The position numbers were made by a program, and so were the translations under genes. Positions 7,480 through 15,256 of a stretch of 64,000 bases of DNA are shown here, one piece after another; the stretch's first letter is position 1, and every line of letters starts with the position of its first letter. The notes under the pieces are model-generated. The model did no database searches, had not been told where the DNA came from, and was given only the letters and a program-made list of their open reading frames with translations. This DNA comes from Iamia sp038233335 (GTDB lineage Bacteria; Actinomycetota; Acidimicrobiia; Acidimicrobiales; Iamiaceae), in assembly GCA_038233335.1 (NCBI GenBank), contig JBBSME010000002.1:6162-70161 (forward strand), in the 5' to 3' direction.

Positions 7480-9300
7480 TCAGCCGTCACCCGCGAACCC
7501 GAGCCCGGGTGGGTTGGCGGTGTTCCCCGAGGGTGCGGGATCGAGAGCGAAGATGCGGGTGAGGCGGCCGTCCTGGCGGAGGCCGTGGACCAGGCGGAGC
7601 CCGGGCCACGGACCGGGCTCGAGCAACGACGTCAGCTGCGGCCGGAAGCGGTGCGTCTGGAGCTCGTCGACCACCAGGTAGTCGACGCCGTGGTGCCGGG
7701 CGAAGCGCAGCGCCTCGGCCAGGGTCCCGAAGGGCGGGGGCACCGCCGTGCGGGCCGCGTAGAACTCGGTCACCAGGCTGCGGGTCATGATCCGGCTGTC
7801 GACCGGGGAGTGGGCGGCCAGCCACTCCCCCGCGACCTGGTGCTCGACCGGCTCCCGGGTGGCGAAGGGCCCCTCGGACCGGGACGCGTCGAAAAGCAGC
7901 GGCAGGGCCAGCAGACCGATGGCTCCGATCAGCCCGGCAGTCCGCCACGAGGGGCGCAGCCGGGCCAGGCCCACCCCGGCCAGCACGCACAGCACCCCGA
8001 CGGCGGGGATCAGGTACCGCGACTGGACGAAGAACCCCAGGCAGGTGGCAGTGGCCAGGGTGACGATGCCCACGAGCGTGACCACCGTCGGGTCCCGACG
8101 CCCCCTCCACCCGGCCCAGATCGCAAGCAGCGTGAGGGGAAGGGGCAGGAGGGCCCACCGGACCGAGGGAGGCGCCACCCCCTCGGCGGGGGCCGCGTAC
8201 TCCGACCAGAGCTGGGCCGCGTTGGCGTCGACGATGCCGGCGTAGCCCTCGGGGTCGTCCCGGGCGAGGGTGGTCAGCGACTCCGACCGCTCGACGAAGC
8301 CAAGCCCGCTGTCGTCGAGCTCGTAGAGGACCCGGTCGCGCCCCCGTCGGTCGCCATCGGCCACCGCGCGCCAGGCCTCCAGGTTGGCGTCCTGGCTCTT
8401 GGCCGTGACCGCCCACGCACCCGTTTGGCCGTGGAGGTACGCGGCATAGGGGGCCATGCACACCGCGACGAGGACGAACAGCACCGCCGGAGGGCCCAGC
8501 TGACGGGTCAGGCGGCCCCGCGACAGCTCCCGTCGCCGCAGGTCGCCCACGACCCCGCTGGTGAGGGTCATCACGGTCACGATGACGAGGACGAGGAGCA
8601 GACCCTCGGGCCGGGTCAGGTAGAGAGCGCCGCCGGCCAGGCCGGCCAGCCCGGCGGTCGTCCACATCCCGGCTCCCTGGCGGGAGGGCAGGGTGCTCAC
8701 CAACCAGAGACAGGTCAGGAGGAAGAGGAGGGACAGCATCTCGGAGCCGCCGGCCGAGCTGGTAGGGACCGAGGTGAGCCCCGCGGCCAGCGCACCCACC
8801 CCGCAGGCGGCGATGCCCGCCCGGTCCCCGCCGAGGCGTCGGGCCAGGGCCGCCAGGGGCAGCAGGCAGAGGAACGACGTGAGCAGGGTGACGGAGACCA
8901 GCGCGGCCCAGGCGCTGCCGGTGAGCTTCCAGGCCGCCCCGAGCACGAGCGGCGCACCCGGCGGGAAGTGCAGCTCGGGGAGACCGTCGGCGCGCACGAA
9001 GCCCCGGCCCTCGATCAGGTTGCGACCGGACTCGAGGTACGTAGTGGCGTCGTTGGTGATGACCTCGTCGCCCAGCGCGAACCAGAGCCGCAGGACGAAG
9101 CCCACCGCGAGGGGGACCGCCAGGAGCACCCCGTAGCGACGGGACCGACGGGGTGCGGCGCGCCCGTCGCGACGCTCGACCTCGACGTCGGCGCCATCCG
9201 ACTCCCCCCTGGGCGGGGCCCCGGGCCCTGCGGGCGGCGCCATCGGCTCCGGGGCACGGTCCGCCTGTGGCGCGGGCGCGACATCGGTCGACGAGCTCAC
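7480..9300 (-). CDS. Polytopic membrane glycosyltransferase, GT39/ArnT-like (GT-C fold)
   Basis: 606 aa. A cytoplasmic Pro/Glu-rich head of about 55 residues is followed by roughly ten membrane helices and a C-terminal soluble domain. After the first helix comes DEVITNDATTYLESGRNLIEGRGF, equivalent to the acidic loop of GT-C enzymes that use polyprenyl-phosphate sugars; LHFPPGAPLVLGAAW follows, matching the usual H-x-P-x-G-P element. Role inferred: sugar transfer to an external acceptor. It converges with pabC, 64 bp away. GTG at 9300 is the only reasonable start seen; no -10 or Shine-Dalgarno decides it. Confidence 0.72.
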   Translation of the reverse strand: MSSSTDVAPAPQADRAPEPMAPPAGPGAPPRGESDGADVEVERRDGRAAPRRSRRYGVLLAVPLAVGFVLRLWFALGDEVITNDATTYLESGRNLIEGRGFVRADGLPELHFPPGAPLVLGAAWKLTGSAWAALVSVTLLTSFLCLLPLAALARRLGGDRAGIAACGVGALAAGLTSVPTSSAGGSEMLSLLFLLTCLWLVSTLPSRQGAGMWTTAGLAGLAGGALYLTRPEGLLLVLVIVTVMTLTSGVVGDLRRRELSRGRLTRQLGPPAVLFVLVAVCMAPYAAYLHGQTGAWAVTAKSQDANLEAWRAVADGDRRGRDRVLYELDDSGLGFVERSESLTTLARDDPEGYAGIVDANAAQLWSEYAAPAEGVAPPSVRWALLPLPLTLLAIWAGWRGRRDPTVVTLVGIVTLATATCLGFFVQSRYLIPAVGVLCVLAGVGLARLRPSWRTAGLIGAIGLLALPLLFDASRSEGPFATREPVEHQVAGEWLAAHSPVDSRIMTRSLVTEFYAARTAVPPPFGTLAEALRFARHHGVDYLVVDELQTHRFRPQLTSLLEPGPWPGLRLVHGLRQDGRLTRIFALDPAPSGNTANPPGLGFAGDG

Positions 9301-9362
9301 GACGGTCGACCACGCATCCCGGGAGTCTGACCGTCATCGGCCGGCCCTGAAAGCGAGGACGT

Positions 9363-9380
9363 GACCATATGGTCTACCCT
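9363..9380 (+). promoter_or_regulatory. Palindromic operator and -10 box of the toxin-antitoxin pair
   Basis: GACCATATGGTC (9363-9374) is a perfect 12-bp palindrome abutting TACCCT (9375-9380), which lies 7 nt before the antitoxin ATG. TATGG recurs at 9380-9384. Position and symmetry fit autoregulation by the dimeric ribbon-helix-helix antitoxin (inference). Confidence 0.6.
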
Positions 9381-9387
9381 ATGGCTC

Positions 9388-9633
9388 ATGGCTCGGCGCG
9401 AGGTCCTGGTGCAGCTCGACGACGATCTGGTCGAGCTCCTCGACCAGATCGCTGATGCCCGTGGCACCAACCGGTCCGACCTGCTGAGGCAGGGGGCCAG
9501 AGCGGTGATCGAGGCCGAGGGGGCGCGCCAGGCCGACGAGGAGCTCGTGGCGGCCTACTCGCGCCAGCCGCTCGATCCCGCGCTCCTCCGCTCGGCGCGT
9601 CGGCTGGCGGCCCGCACCGCGCCGGCGTGGTAG
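9388..9633 (+). CDS. Ribbon-helix-helix antitoxin
   Basis: 81 aa. N-terminal RHH fold: strand REVLVQLDDDLVELL, helix DQIADARGTNRSDLLRQGA, second helix AVIEAEGA; the rest is a charged, toxin-binding tail. It would bind DNA as a dimer and neutralise the MazF-like toxin whose gene overlaps its stop by 7 bp. ATG 9388 preferred over an upstream in-frame GTG (9361) because the -10 box TACCCT is 7 nt away and the RHH strand then starts at the family position. Confidence 0.82.
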   Translation: MARREVLVQLDDDLVELLDQIADARGTNRSDLLRQGARAVIEAEGARQADEELVAAYSRQPLDPALLRSARRLAARTAPAW

Positions 9634-9950
9634 CGCGCCACGAGATCTACTGGGCCGACCTCGGCCCCCCAGCCGGTCGACGGCCCGTCTGCGTGCTCAC
9701 CAGGGACGCCGCCGCGACCGTCCTGACCGGGATCACCTGCGCTCCCATCACTCGCACGCGACGCAGCATCCGCTCGGAGGTGGACATCGGGACTGCCGAG
9801 GGGCTGCCCGAGGCCTGCGTGATCAGCTGCGACAACGTCGTGACCGTCCCGATCGGTGACCTCGACGCGCAACCGGTCGGACTCCTCGACGACCCCACCC
9901 GCGCCGAGCTCGACCGAGCCCTGCGCTACGCCCTCGACATCGTCTACTGA
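9627..9950 (+). CDS. mazF: MazF/PemK-family endoribonuclease toxin
   Basis: 107 aa. Seen: HEIYWADLGPP at the start (family (R/G)xVYWxxLxPxxGxE-type strand), RPVCVLTRD, TGITCAPITRTRRSIRSEV, and CVISCDNVVTVP, the family's conserved last core strands. Predicted sequence-specific mRNA cleavage that slows growth when the antitoxin is degraded. GTG start inside the antitoxin's last codons gives translational coupling. The loop between GPP and RPV is shorter than usual (GPPAGRRP), but the core is complete, so activity is plausible. Confidence 0.84.
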   Translation: MVARHEIYWADLGPPAGRRPVCVLTRDAAATVLTGITCAPITRTRRSIRSEVDIGTAEGLPEACVISCDNVVTVPIGDLDAQPVGLLDDPTRAELDRALRYALDIVY

Positions 9951-10033
9951 CCCGCTTCGAGGCTGATCAGCCTGGTCCCGAGCTCCTCTCGGACGTGCTT
10001 CGCCCTGGCATCGCAGAAGGTCCAGATCTCGTC
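9944..10033 (-). pseudogene. Possible IS1/DDE-type transposase scrap
   Basis: A 29-residue antisense frame begins DEIWTFCDARAKHV, resembling the DEIW(S/T)FxYAKxKNV segment around the first catalytic Asp of IS1-like transposases. It has a stop immediately upstream and ends at TAG inside the mazF 3' end. No other part of a transposase or terminal repeat is visible. The match is short and from memory of the family, so it is weak. Confidence 0.3.
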
Positions 10034-10073
10034 GGTTCCTCAGACTCGGGGCCGCCAGAGCCCTTTGGGGGCC

Positions 10074-10664
10074 TCACTCCCGCCGGCGGTGCGGTTCCAC
10101 GGTTCGGCCCAGACGCGTGCGGACCCAGTCCGTCAGGGGCCCGGTTCCGTCGATGGCCCAGGTCACCAACGCACCGTTGTAGCTGGTGTAGATCGCGTCC
10201 GTCAGGTCGTCGACGCTGACAGCAGGGCTGAGCGTCCCCGCTCCTCGCGCCGCGACAAGACGGGCCCGGACGCCGGCGGTCACCGCGCGGCTGTGGGCAA
10301 CAGCGTGCTCGCCAAGCTGAGGGTCGGTGAGGTCGAGGTGCAGGAGGGCGAGGTGGTGGGCCAGCTCGGTCCGGTCCCGGAACGACGCGCCCTCGGCAAG
10401 GCCCTCGATGACCGCATCCAAAGGGTCAGCGGCCTCGCCATCCGCCTCTTCGAAGATCAACCCCGCGTTTTCGGCCGAACGCGCCGCGAAGGCCACGAGA
10501 AGGTCGTGCTTGGATCCGAAGCGCTGTTGGATGGCTGGTGCAGTCACACCGATCCGTCGCGCCACCGCGGCGACCGTCAGGCGGTGCGGGCCCACGATCG
10601 AGATCGTCATCGCAACAGCGTCCAGGATCTCCTCGTCAGTGACCCGCTGCGGGCGTCCAGCCAT
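10074..10664 (-). CDS. TetR/AcrR-family transcriptional regulator
   Basis: 196 aa. N-terminal helix-turn-helix at about residues 10-58 (TDEEILDAVAMTI, LTVAAVARRIGVTAPAIQQRFGSKHDLLVAFA), followed by an all-helical ligand/dimer domain. ATG at 10664 has TAGCAT 7 nt upstream (10672-10677). Divergent from a flavin-reductase-like gene with a shared 53-bp region holding an inverted repeat, so it probably represses both genes. Ligand unknown. Confidence 0.88.
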   Translation of the reverse strand: MAGRPQRVTDEEILDAVAMTISIVGPHRLTVAAVARRIGVTAPAIQQRFGSKHDLLVAFAARSAENAGLIFEEADGEAADPLDAVIEGLAEGASFRDRTELAHHLALLHLDLTDPQLGEHAVAHSRAVTAGVRARLVAARGAGTLSPAVSVDDLTDAIYTSYNGALVTWAIDGTGPLTDWVRTRLGRTVEPHRRRE

Positions 10665-10671
10665 CGAGGAG

Positions 10672-10711
10672 ATGCTACCTCATTGATTTCTTTCTTGATA
10701 GAAAGTAATGT
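10672..10711. promoter_or_regulatory. Divergent promoters with TetR-type operator
   Basis: CTTTC-TTGATA-GAAAG (10690-10705) is an inverted repeat, extended by outer ATT (10682-10684) and AAT (10707-10709). It lies between TAGCAT (10672-10677, minus strand, for the TetR gene) and TAATGT (10706-10711, plus strand, 6 nt before ATG 10718). A repressor bound here would block both genes. The AT-rich block stands out from its surroundings. Confidence 0.62.
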
Positions 10712-10717
10712 GGAGCG

Positions 10718-11149
10718 ATGTCCACCTCATGGATCCGCCTGGTTGCGGAGGCACCCGAGCTCGCATCGTCGATCACCTCTCGATTCGACGCCAACCTCCA
10801 CCACATCCTTGGGACGATCCGGCCGGACGGGTCACCGCGACTCAGCGGCAGCGAGATCGAGATCACACCCGACCGCATACGGCTTGGGATGATGGCCGAT
10901 TCACACAAGCTCGCGGACGTCCGCCGGGATCCGCGCGTCGAGATCCACTCGGCACCTCTGGATCCGAAGCTCGCCGACGGGGATGCGAAGCTCCTCGGGT
11001 TTCTCATCGACGACAATGCGCCAGATCAACCTGGCTCGGGCTTCGTCCTCGACATCGCCGGCGCGAGCGTGGTCCGCGTCGCCGGCGACGAGCTCGAGTT
11101 CACGATCTGGTCTCCGACGGCAGGGCTTCACACCCTGCGTCGGCAATGA
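10718..11149 (+). CDS. Pyridoxamine 5'-phosphate oxidase-fold (split beta-barrel) protein
   Basis: 143 aa. Seen: HHILGTIRPDGSPRLSGSEIEI, the strand pair typical of the PNPOx/flavin-reductase-like barrel, then RIRLGMMADSHKLADVRRDPRVEIHS, the usual domain core. Such small proteins bind FMN, F420 or heme; this one cannot be assigned. The opposite-facing TetR gene and the operator overlapping its -10 box suggest inducible expression, perhaps in xenobiotic or redox response (inference). Confidence 0.75.
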   Translation: MSTSWIRLVAEAPELASSITSRFDANLHHILGTIRPDGSPRLSGSEIEITPDRIRLGMMADSHKLADVRRDPRVEIHSAPLDPKLADGDAKLLGFLIDDNAPDQPGSGFVLDIAGASVVRVAGDELEFTIWSPTAGLHTLRRQ

Positions 11150-11258
11150 GCGCGTTGCAGCCGAGGTGGGGAGCCTCACCCTCTCCGGGCCTGCATCGCG
11201 GCGGGCACCGCCTGCTCGCGGCTCCTCTGGGATCTCACCTAGCGCCCGCGGATCCCTG

Positions 11259-12113
11259 TCAGAGGGGGCGGAGGTGGGCGACGTCGCCGACGGCGAGGGT
11301 GCGCTCCCCGCCCTCCAGGGTGCGGACCACCAGCTGGCCGGCCGAGGTGACGTCGACCGCCTCGCCCTCCAGGTCGTCGGCGCCGAGATCGACCCGCACC
11401 CGGCGACCGAGGGTGGCGGACCGCTGCCGCCACGCGTCCCACATCTGCTCGCGACCGGACGGGTCGACCACCGCCGCGTACCAGCGGTCGAGAGACCGCA
11501 ACCACTCCCCCAGCAGCGCCTCCCGGGTCGTGACGACATCAGGCGCCAGCTCGTCGCAGGCCACGGCCAGGCCTTCCAGCTCCGGGTCCCGGCCCGCAGC
11601 GGCCACGTTCAGGCCCAGGCCCACCACCACGGGGACGCGGGTGGAGGCGCCGGGGGCCCGCCAGCCCGAGGCGATGTCCACCCCGGGCGGCCAGGACGCC
11701 TCGGCCAGGATCCCGGCCAGCTTCCGGTCCGGACCTGAGTCGGAGGTGACCACCAGGTCGTTGGGCCACTTGATCCCCGGGCCGTGGCCGGTGACGGCCT
11801 CGACCGCCTCGGCTGCGGCCAGGGCGACGGCGGGGGTGGTCAGGTCGACCGCCGGAGCAGGCGGGCGGAGCAGGACCGAGACCAGCAGCGCTGCTCCCGG
11901 CGGAGCAGCCCAGGTGCGTCCCCGCCGGCCCCGCCCCGCCGTCTGGTGGTCGGCGCCCAGCACAGTGCCCTCGCCCGCCCCGTCGGCCGCCAGGGCCAGC
12001 AGGTCGGCGTTGGTCGAGCCGGTCTCGGCGACCCATCGCAGGTCCTCGAAGCGGGTCCCGGCTGCGGTTCGGCGGACCGCGTGCAGGTCGAAGGCGTCGG
12101 CATCGGCGGTCAC
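11259..12113 (-). CDS. birA: Biotin--[biotin carboxyl carrier protein] ligase
   Basis: Adenylates biotin and attaches it to the carrier lysine. 284 aa, catalytic plus C-terminal domain, without the DNA-binding domain of the repressor-type BirA. Seen: ETGSTNADLLALA (about 30-42), the biotinyl-AMP loop TAGRGRRGRTWAAPPG, GIKWPNDLVV, KLAGILAE, GLGLNV, and the small C-terminal SH3-like domain ending GDVAHLRPL. Its substrate gene, the biotinylated acyl-CoA carboxylase chain, lies directly opposite across 117 bp. GTG start at 12113. Confidence 0.93.
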   Translation of the reverse strand: MTADADAFDLHAVRRTAAGTRFEDLRWVAETGSTNADLLALAADGAGEGTVLGADHQTAGRGRRGRTWAAPPGAALLVSVLLRPPAPAVDLTTPAVALAAAEAVEAVTGHGPGIKWPNDLVVTSDSGPDRKLAGILAEASWPPGVDIASGWRAPGASTRVPVVVGLGLNVAAAGRDPELEGLAVACDELAPDVVTTREALLGEWLRSLDRWYAAVVDPSGREQMWDAWRQRSATLGRRVRVDLGADDLEGEAVDVTSAGQLVVRTLEGGERTLAVGDVAHLRPL

Positions 12114-12230
12114 AGGAGAGGTCTCTAGGCGACGTGCGGGGGGCCGAGCCAGCCCACAGAGGTCCGCCCGGGGCGCGCCCAGCCCCTACCGTGCTGGATC
12201 GACCCGTCGCTCGTCGCCTAGGAAGGCCCC

Positions 12231-14003
12231 GTGCTCACGAAGATCCTCATCGCCAACCGGGGCGAGATCGCCGTCCGCGTCATCCGGGCCTGCCAAGAGC
12301 TCGGCATCACGTCGGTGGCCGTCTACTCCGAGCTCGACCGCGACTCGCTCCACGTCCGCCTGGCCGACGAGGCCTTCGCCCTCGGCGGCCAGACCGCGGC
12401 CGAGAGCTACCTCAACACCGAGAAGATCCTCGACGCCATCGAGCAGAGCGGGGCCGACGGCGTCCACCCTGGCTACGGGTTCTTCTCCGAGAACACCGAC
12501 TTCGCCCGGGCCATCACCGATCGGGGGGTGACCTTCATCGGCCCCCCGCCCGAGGCCATCGAGGTCATGGGCGACAAGGTGTCGAGCCGGATCGCGGCCC
12601 AGGAGGCCGGCGTCGAAGGTGTGCCCGGCACGACCGAGTTCCTGACCTCGGGCGACGAGGTGGTCACCTTCGGCGAGGAGCACGGCTGGCCGGTGGCCAT
12701 CAAGGCCGCCTACGGCGGTGGCGGTCGCGGCATGCGCGTGGTCGAGAGCGCGGTCGACGCCCACAGCGCGTTGGAGTCGGCCCAGTCGGAGGCCCTCAAG
12801 GGCTTCGGGCGCGACGAGTGCTACGTCGAGCGGTACCTGACAAAGCCCCGCCACGTCGAGATGCAGATCATCGGCGACACCCAGGGCAGCTGCGTCTGGG
12901 TGGGCGAGCGGGACTGCTCGGCCCAGCGTCGCCACCAGAAGCTGGTCGAGGAGTCGCCGGCGCCGAACTTCCCTGACGAGACCCGCCAAGCCATGGGCGA
13001 GGCGGCGGTCAAGGTGGCCCAGGCCTGCGGCTACTACAACGCCGGCACGGTCGAGTTCCTCTACCAGGACGGCGAGTTCTGGTTCCTCGAGATGAACACC
13101 CGCCTCCAGGTCGAGCACCCCGTCACCGAGCTGGTGTCGGGCATCGACCTGGTGCGCGAGCAGATCCGCGTCGCCTCGGGCGAGGCCCTGAGCTTCACCC
13201 AGGACGACATCTCGCTGCGGGGCTGGGCCATCGAGGTCCGGGTCAACGCCGAGGACCCGGCCGGCGGCAAGTTCCTCCCGTCGCCCGGGCGCATCACCGA
13301 GCTCACCGTCCCGCAGGGCTTCGGCGTGCGCTGGGACGGCGGCTACACGGCGGGCGACGAGGTCAGCCAGTACTACGACAACCTGGTCGGCAAGCTGGTG
13401 GTCTGGGGCTCGGACCGCGACACGGCCATCGCCCGCATGGAGCGGGCCATCGGCGAGATGACCGTCGAGGGGATCAAGACCACGCTGCCCGCAGACCTGG
13501 CCATCCTCGCCCACGAGGACTTCCGGGCCGGCCACCACTCGACCAAGTGGGTCGAGGACGTGCTTGACCTGACCGGTGTGGGCGGCGAGCCACCGGCCCC
13601 CGTCGACGGTGAGGAGACCGAGGAGAAGGTTCGGCGCGACGTCGACGTCGAGGTCAACGGGAAGCGCTTCTCGGTGGCGATGTGGGTCCCGGCCTCGTCC
13701 CTGGAGCCGGTCGCCGGCAACGCCGGTGGCGGCGGGACCATCCGGCCCCGGCGCAAGAGCAGCGGAGGGGGCCGCGCCGCCGCGGTCGGGTCCGGCTCCG
13801 TGGTCGTCCCGATGCAGGGCACGATCGTCAAGGTCACCGTGGCCGAGGGCGACGAGGTGACCACCGGCCAGACCGTGTGCCTGCTCGAGGCCATGAAGAT
13901 GGAGAACGCCATCACCGCCGACAAGGACGGCAAGGTGACCGAGATCAAGGTCGAGGCCGGTCAGGCCGTCAACGCCAACGACGTCGTCCTCGTCATCGCG
14001 TAG
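12231..14003 (+). CDS. accA: Acetyl-/propionyl-CoA carboxylase alpha chain (biotin carboxylase + BCCP)
   Basis: ATP-dependent carboxylation of biotin, then delivery to a carboxyltransferase beta subunit (not in the window). 590 aa. Biotin carboxylase domain about 1-450: ILIANRGEIAVRVIRA, HPGYGFFSEN, ATP-grasp glycine loop KAAYGGGGRGMRVV, FLEMNTRLQVEHPVTE. A charged linker leads to the BCCP domain (about 520-590) with biotin motif EAMKMEN. GTG 12231 is preceded by AGGAAGG, so this is a leadered gene. With the methylmalonyl-CoA mutase and MeaB genes downstream, a propionyl-CoA role is likely but not proven. Confidence 0.93.
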   Translation: MLTKILIANRGEIAVRVIRACQELGITSVAVYSELDRDSLHVRLADEAFALGGQTAAESYLNTEKILDAIEQSGADGVHPGYGFFSENTDFARAITDRGVTFIGPPPEAIEVMGDKVSSRIAAQEAGVEGVPGTTEFLTSGDEVVTFGEEHGWPVAIKAAYGGGGRGMRVVESAVDAHSALESAQSEALKGFGRDECYVERYLTKPRHVEMQIIGDTQGSCVWVGERDCSAQRRHQKLVEESPAPNFPDETRQAMGEAAVKVAQACGYYNAGTVEFLYQDGEFWFLEMNTRLQVEHPVTELVSGIDLVREQIRVASGEALSFTQDDISLRGWAIEVRVNAEDPAGGKFLPSPGRITELTVPQGFGVRWDGGYTAGDEVSQYYDNLVGKLVVWGSDRDTAIARMERAIGEMTVEGIKTTLPADLAILAHEDFRAGHHSTKWVEDVLDLTGVGGEPPAPVDGEETEEKVRRDVDVEVNGKRFSVAMWVPASSLEPVAGNAGGGGTIRPRRKSSGGGRAAAVGSGSVVVPMQGTIVKVTVAEGDEVTTGQTVCLLEAMKMENAITADKDGKVTEIKVEAGQAVNANDVVLVIA

Positions 14004-14184
14004 ACCCCGCGCCCGGGTGGCTGCCCTGCGGAGATCCGATGCTTCCCGAGGCCGCGTGTGGGGAACCATGGATGTACATGAGTGACCTTCCCCTGATCGT
14101 GGGTCCGGCTCATGGAGCCCGGACGGTGAAGACCACGGCCTGGCCCGGGCGCTGGCCATCGAGCCGCGGGCCACCGCCCGCACT

Positions 14185-14683
14185 GTGGACGACGGCGCCG
14201 CCGACCGGGCCACCGCCGCCGAGCGGGCCCAAGCCGACTGGCGGGGCACCAACCGGGGCGAGTTCGACGAGACCCTGGCGACCCAGGCCCGGACGGCCAC
14301 GGTCCTCTCCGAGGACTGCACCACCCAACGGGGGCGCCTGATCACCGCTTGGGAGGACGCCAACCAGCGGCAACAGCGCCTCGACCAGCGGGCGCTGGAG
14401 GCCGAGCAGGAGCGGGAGCGGGAGGATGGCTGACCATCGGTGCCGTCGTTGGTGTCCTGGTCCTCGGAGCGGTGGTCTCGCTGATCGTCTTCCGCTCCGA
14501 CGACACCAGCCGCCCCGAGGCCGCCGAGGGCACCGTCACCCGCCTGGCCGGAGGCGGCGGCGAGAAGCTCGGCAACGACCCCGTGGCCGGACGGAGCGCG
14601 GATCTGGGCGACGTGCCCGGCTTCGGCGTCGGCCCCGACGGGCTGGTCGCCCTGGCCAACGACGGCGGCCTCAGCAAACCTCG
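14185..14683 (+). pseudogene. Frameshifted, truncated membrane-anchored protein with NHL-like repeat start
   Basis: Two frames join into one plausible protein. From GTG 14185 comes a charged coiled-coil segment ending EQEREREDG. At about 14425 the frame changes by -1 into WLTIGAVVGVLVLGAVVSLI, a membrane helix, then RSDDTSRPEAAEGTVTRLAG and DVPGFGVGPDGLVALAND, which resembles the beginning of an NHL/beta-propeller blade. Homology-like sequence stops near 14683, just before the end of the opposite RDD gene. Alternatively the second part starts at TTG 14349 and the first is a separate small gene. Sequence from 14004 to 14184 shows no gene. Confidence 0.5.
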
Positions 14684-14713
14684 ATCTCTCTCGTGCCCTC
14701 CGAAGGAGTCCGG

Positions 14714-15250
14714 TCAGCGAGAGCGGACGACCACCGTGCCGGCGGCGCGATCGGGCACGCTGCGACGGATCGGATCGGAGACGGCCACGATGTACAGGGC
14801 CACCGCCGCGGCCTTGGCCAGGGGGCTGGGGATCACGGCCACGGCGCCGGGCAGGGCGATGCGGATCGCCGCCTCCCACCACAGCGGGCAGCGCCCGTTG
14901 ACCTGGCGGACCACCCGCAGCCCGAGCACCAGCTTGCCGAGGGTCTGGCCCCACAGGGTCACGCAGATCGTCTCGTAGACCACGGCCAGGCCGATGGCCG
15001 ACCCCCACATCCAGACGTAGGCGCTCTCGCTGGCCAGGGTGGTCTCCGGATCGGGCGAGCCGCCGGACGCGACCAGGGCCGCGATCGAGTACGCCACGAA
15101 GAGGGGCACGCTCAACACCGTCAGGTCCAGCAGGCGGGCCATCCCGCGCGAGCCCGGCGAGGCCAGGCTGTTGACCCCACGGGCGGGGAACGAGTCCGGC
15201 CCGTCGGGCATGGTCGTCGGCCGAGCGGGACGGCTGTCGGACTGGTCCAC
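14714..15250 (-). CDS. RDD-family membrane protein
   Basis: 178 aa. Three to four membrane helices with the family landmarks: R-x-x-D in GMARLLDLTVLSV (first helix) and TLWGQTLGKLVLGLRVVR (loop before the last helices), ending IRRSVPDRAAGTVVVRSR. Function of RDD proteins is mostly unknown; some are Na+/H+ antiporter-like. Starts 6 bp after the LpdA-like gene's stop on the same strand, so probably co-transcribed. GTG 15250 used; an in-frame ATG 13 codons later is possible. Confidence 0.82.
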   Translation of the reverse strand: MDQSDSRPARPTTMPDGPDSFPARGVNSLASPGSRGMARLLDLTVLSVPLFVAYSIAALVASGGSPDPETTLASESAYVWMWGSAIGLAVVYETICVTLWGQTLGKLVLGLRVVRQVNGRCPLWWEAAIRIALPGAVAVIPSPLAKAAAVALYIVAVSDPIRRSVPDRAAGTVVVRSR

Positions 15251-15256
15251 GCCGAC

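Noticed and set aside
12186..15008. 940-codon minus-strand open frame opposite the carboxylase gene
   Set aside because: Low-complexity antisense translation; the biotin carboxylase frame is intact.
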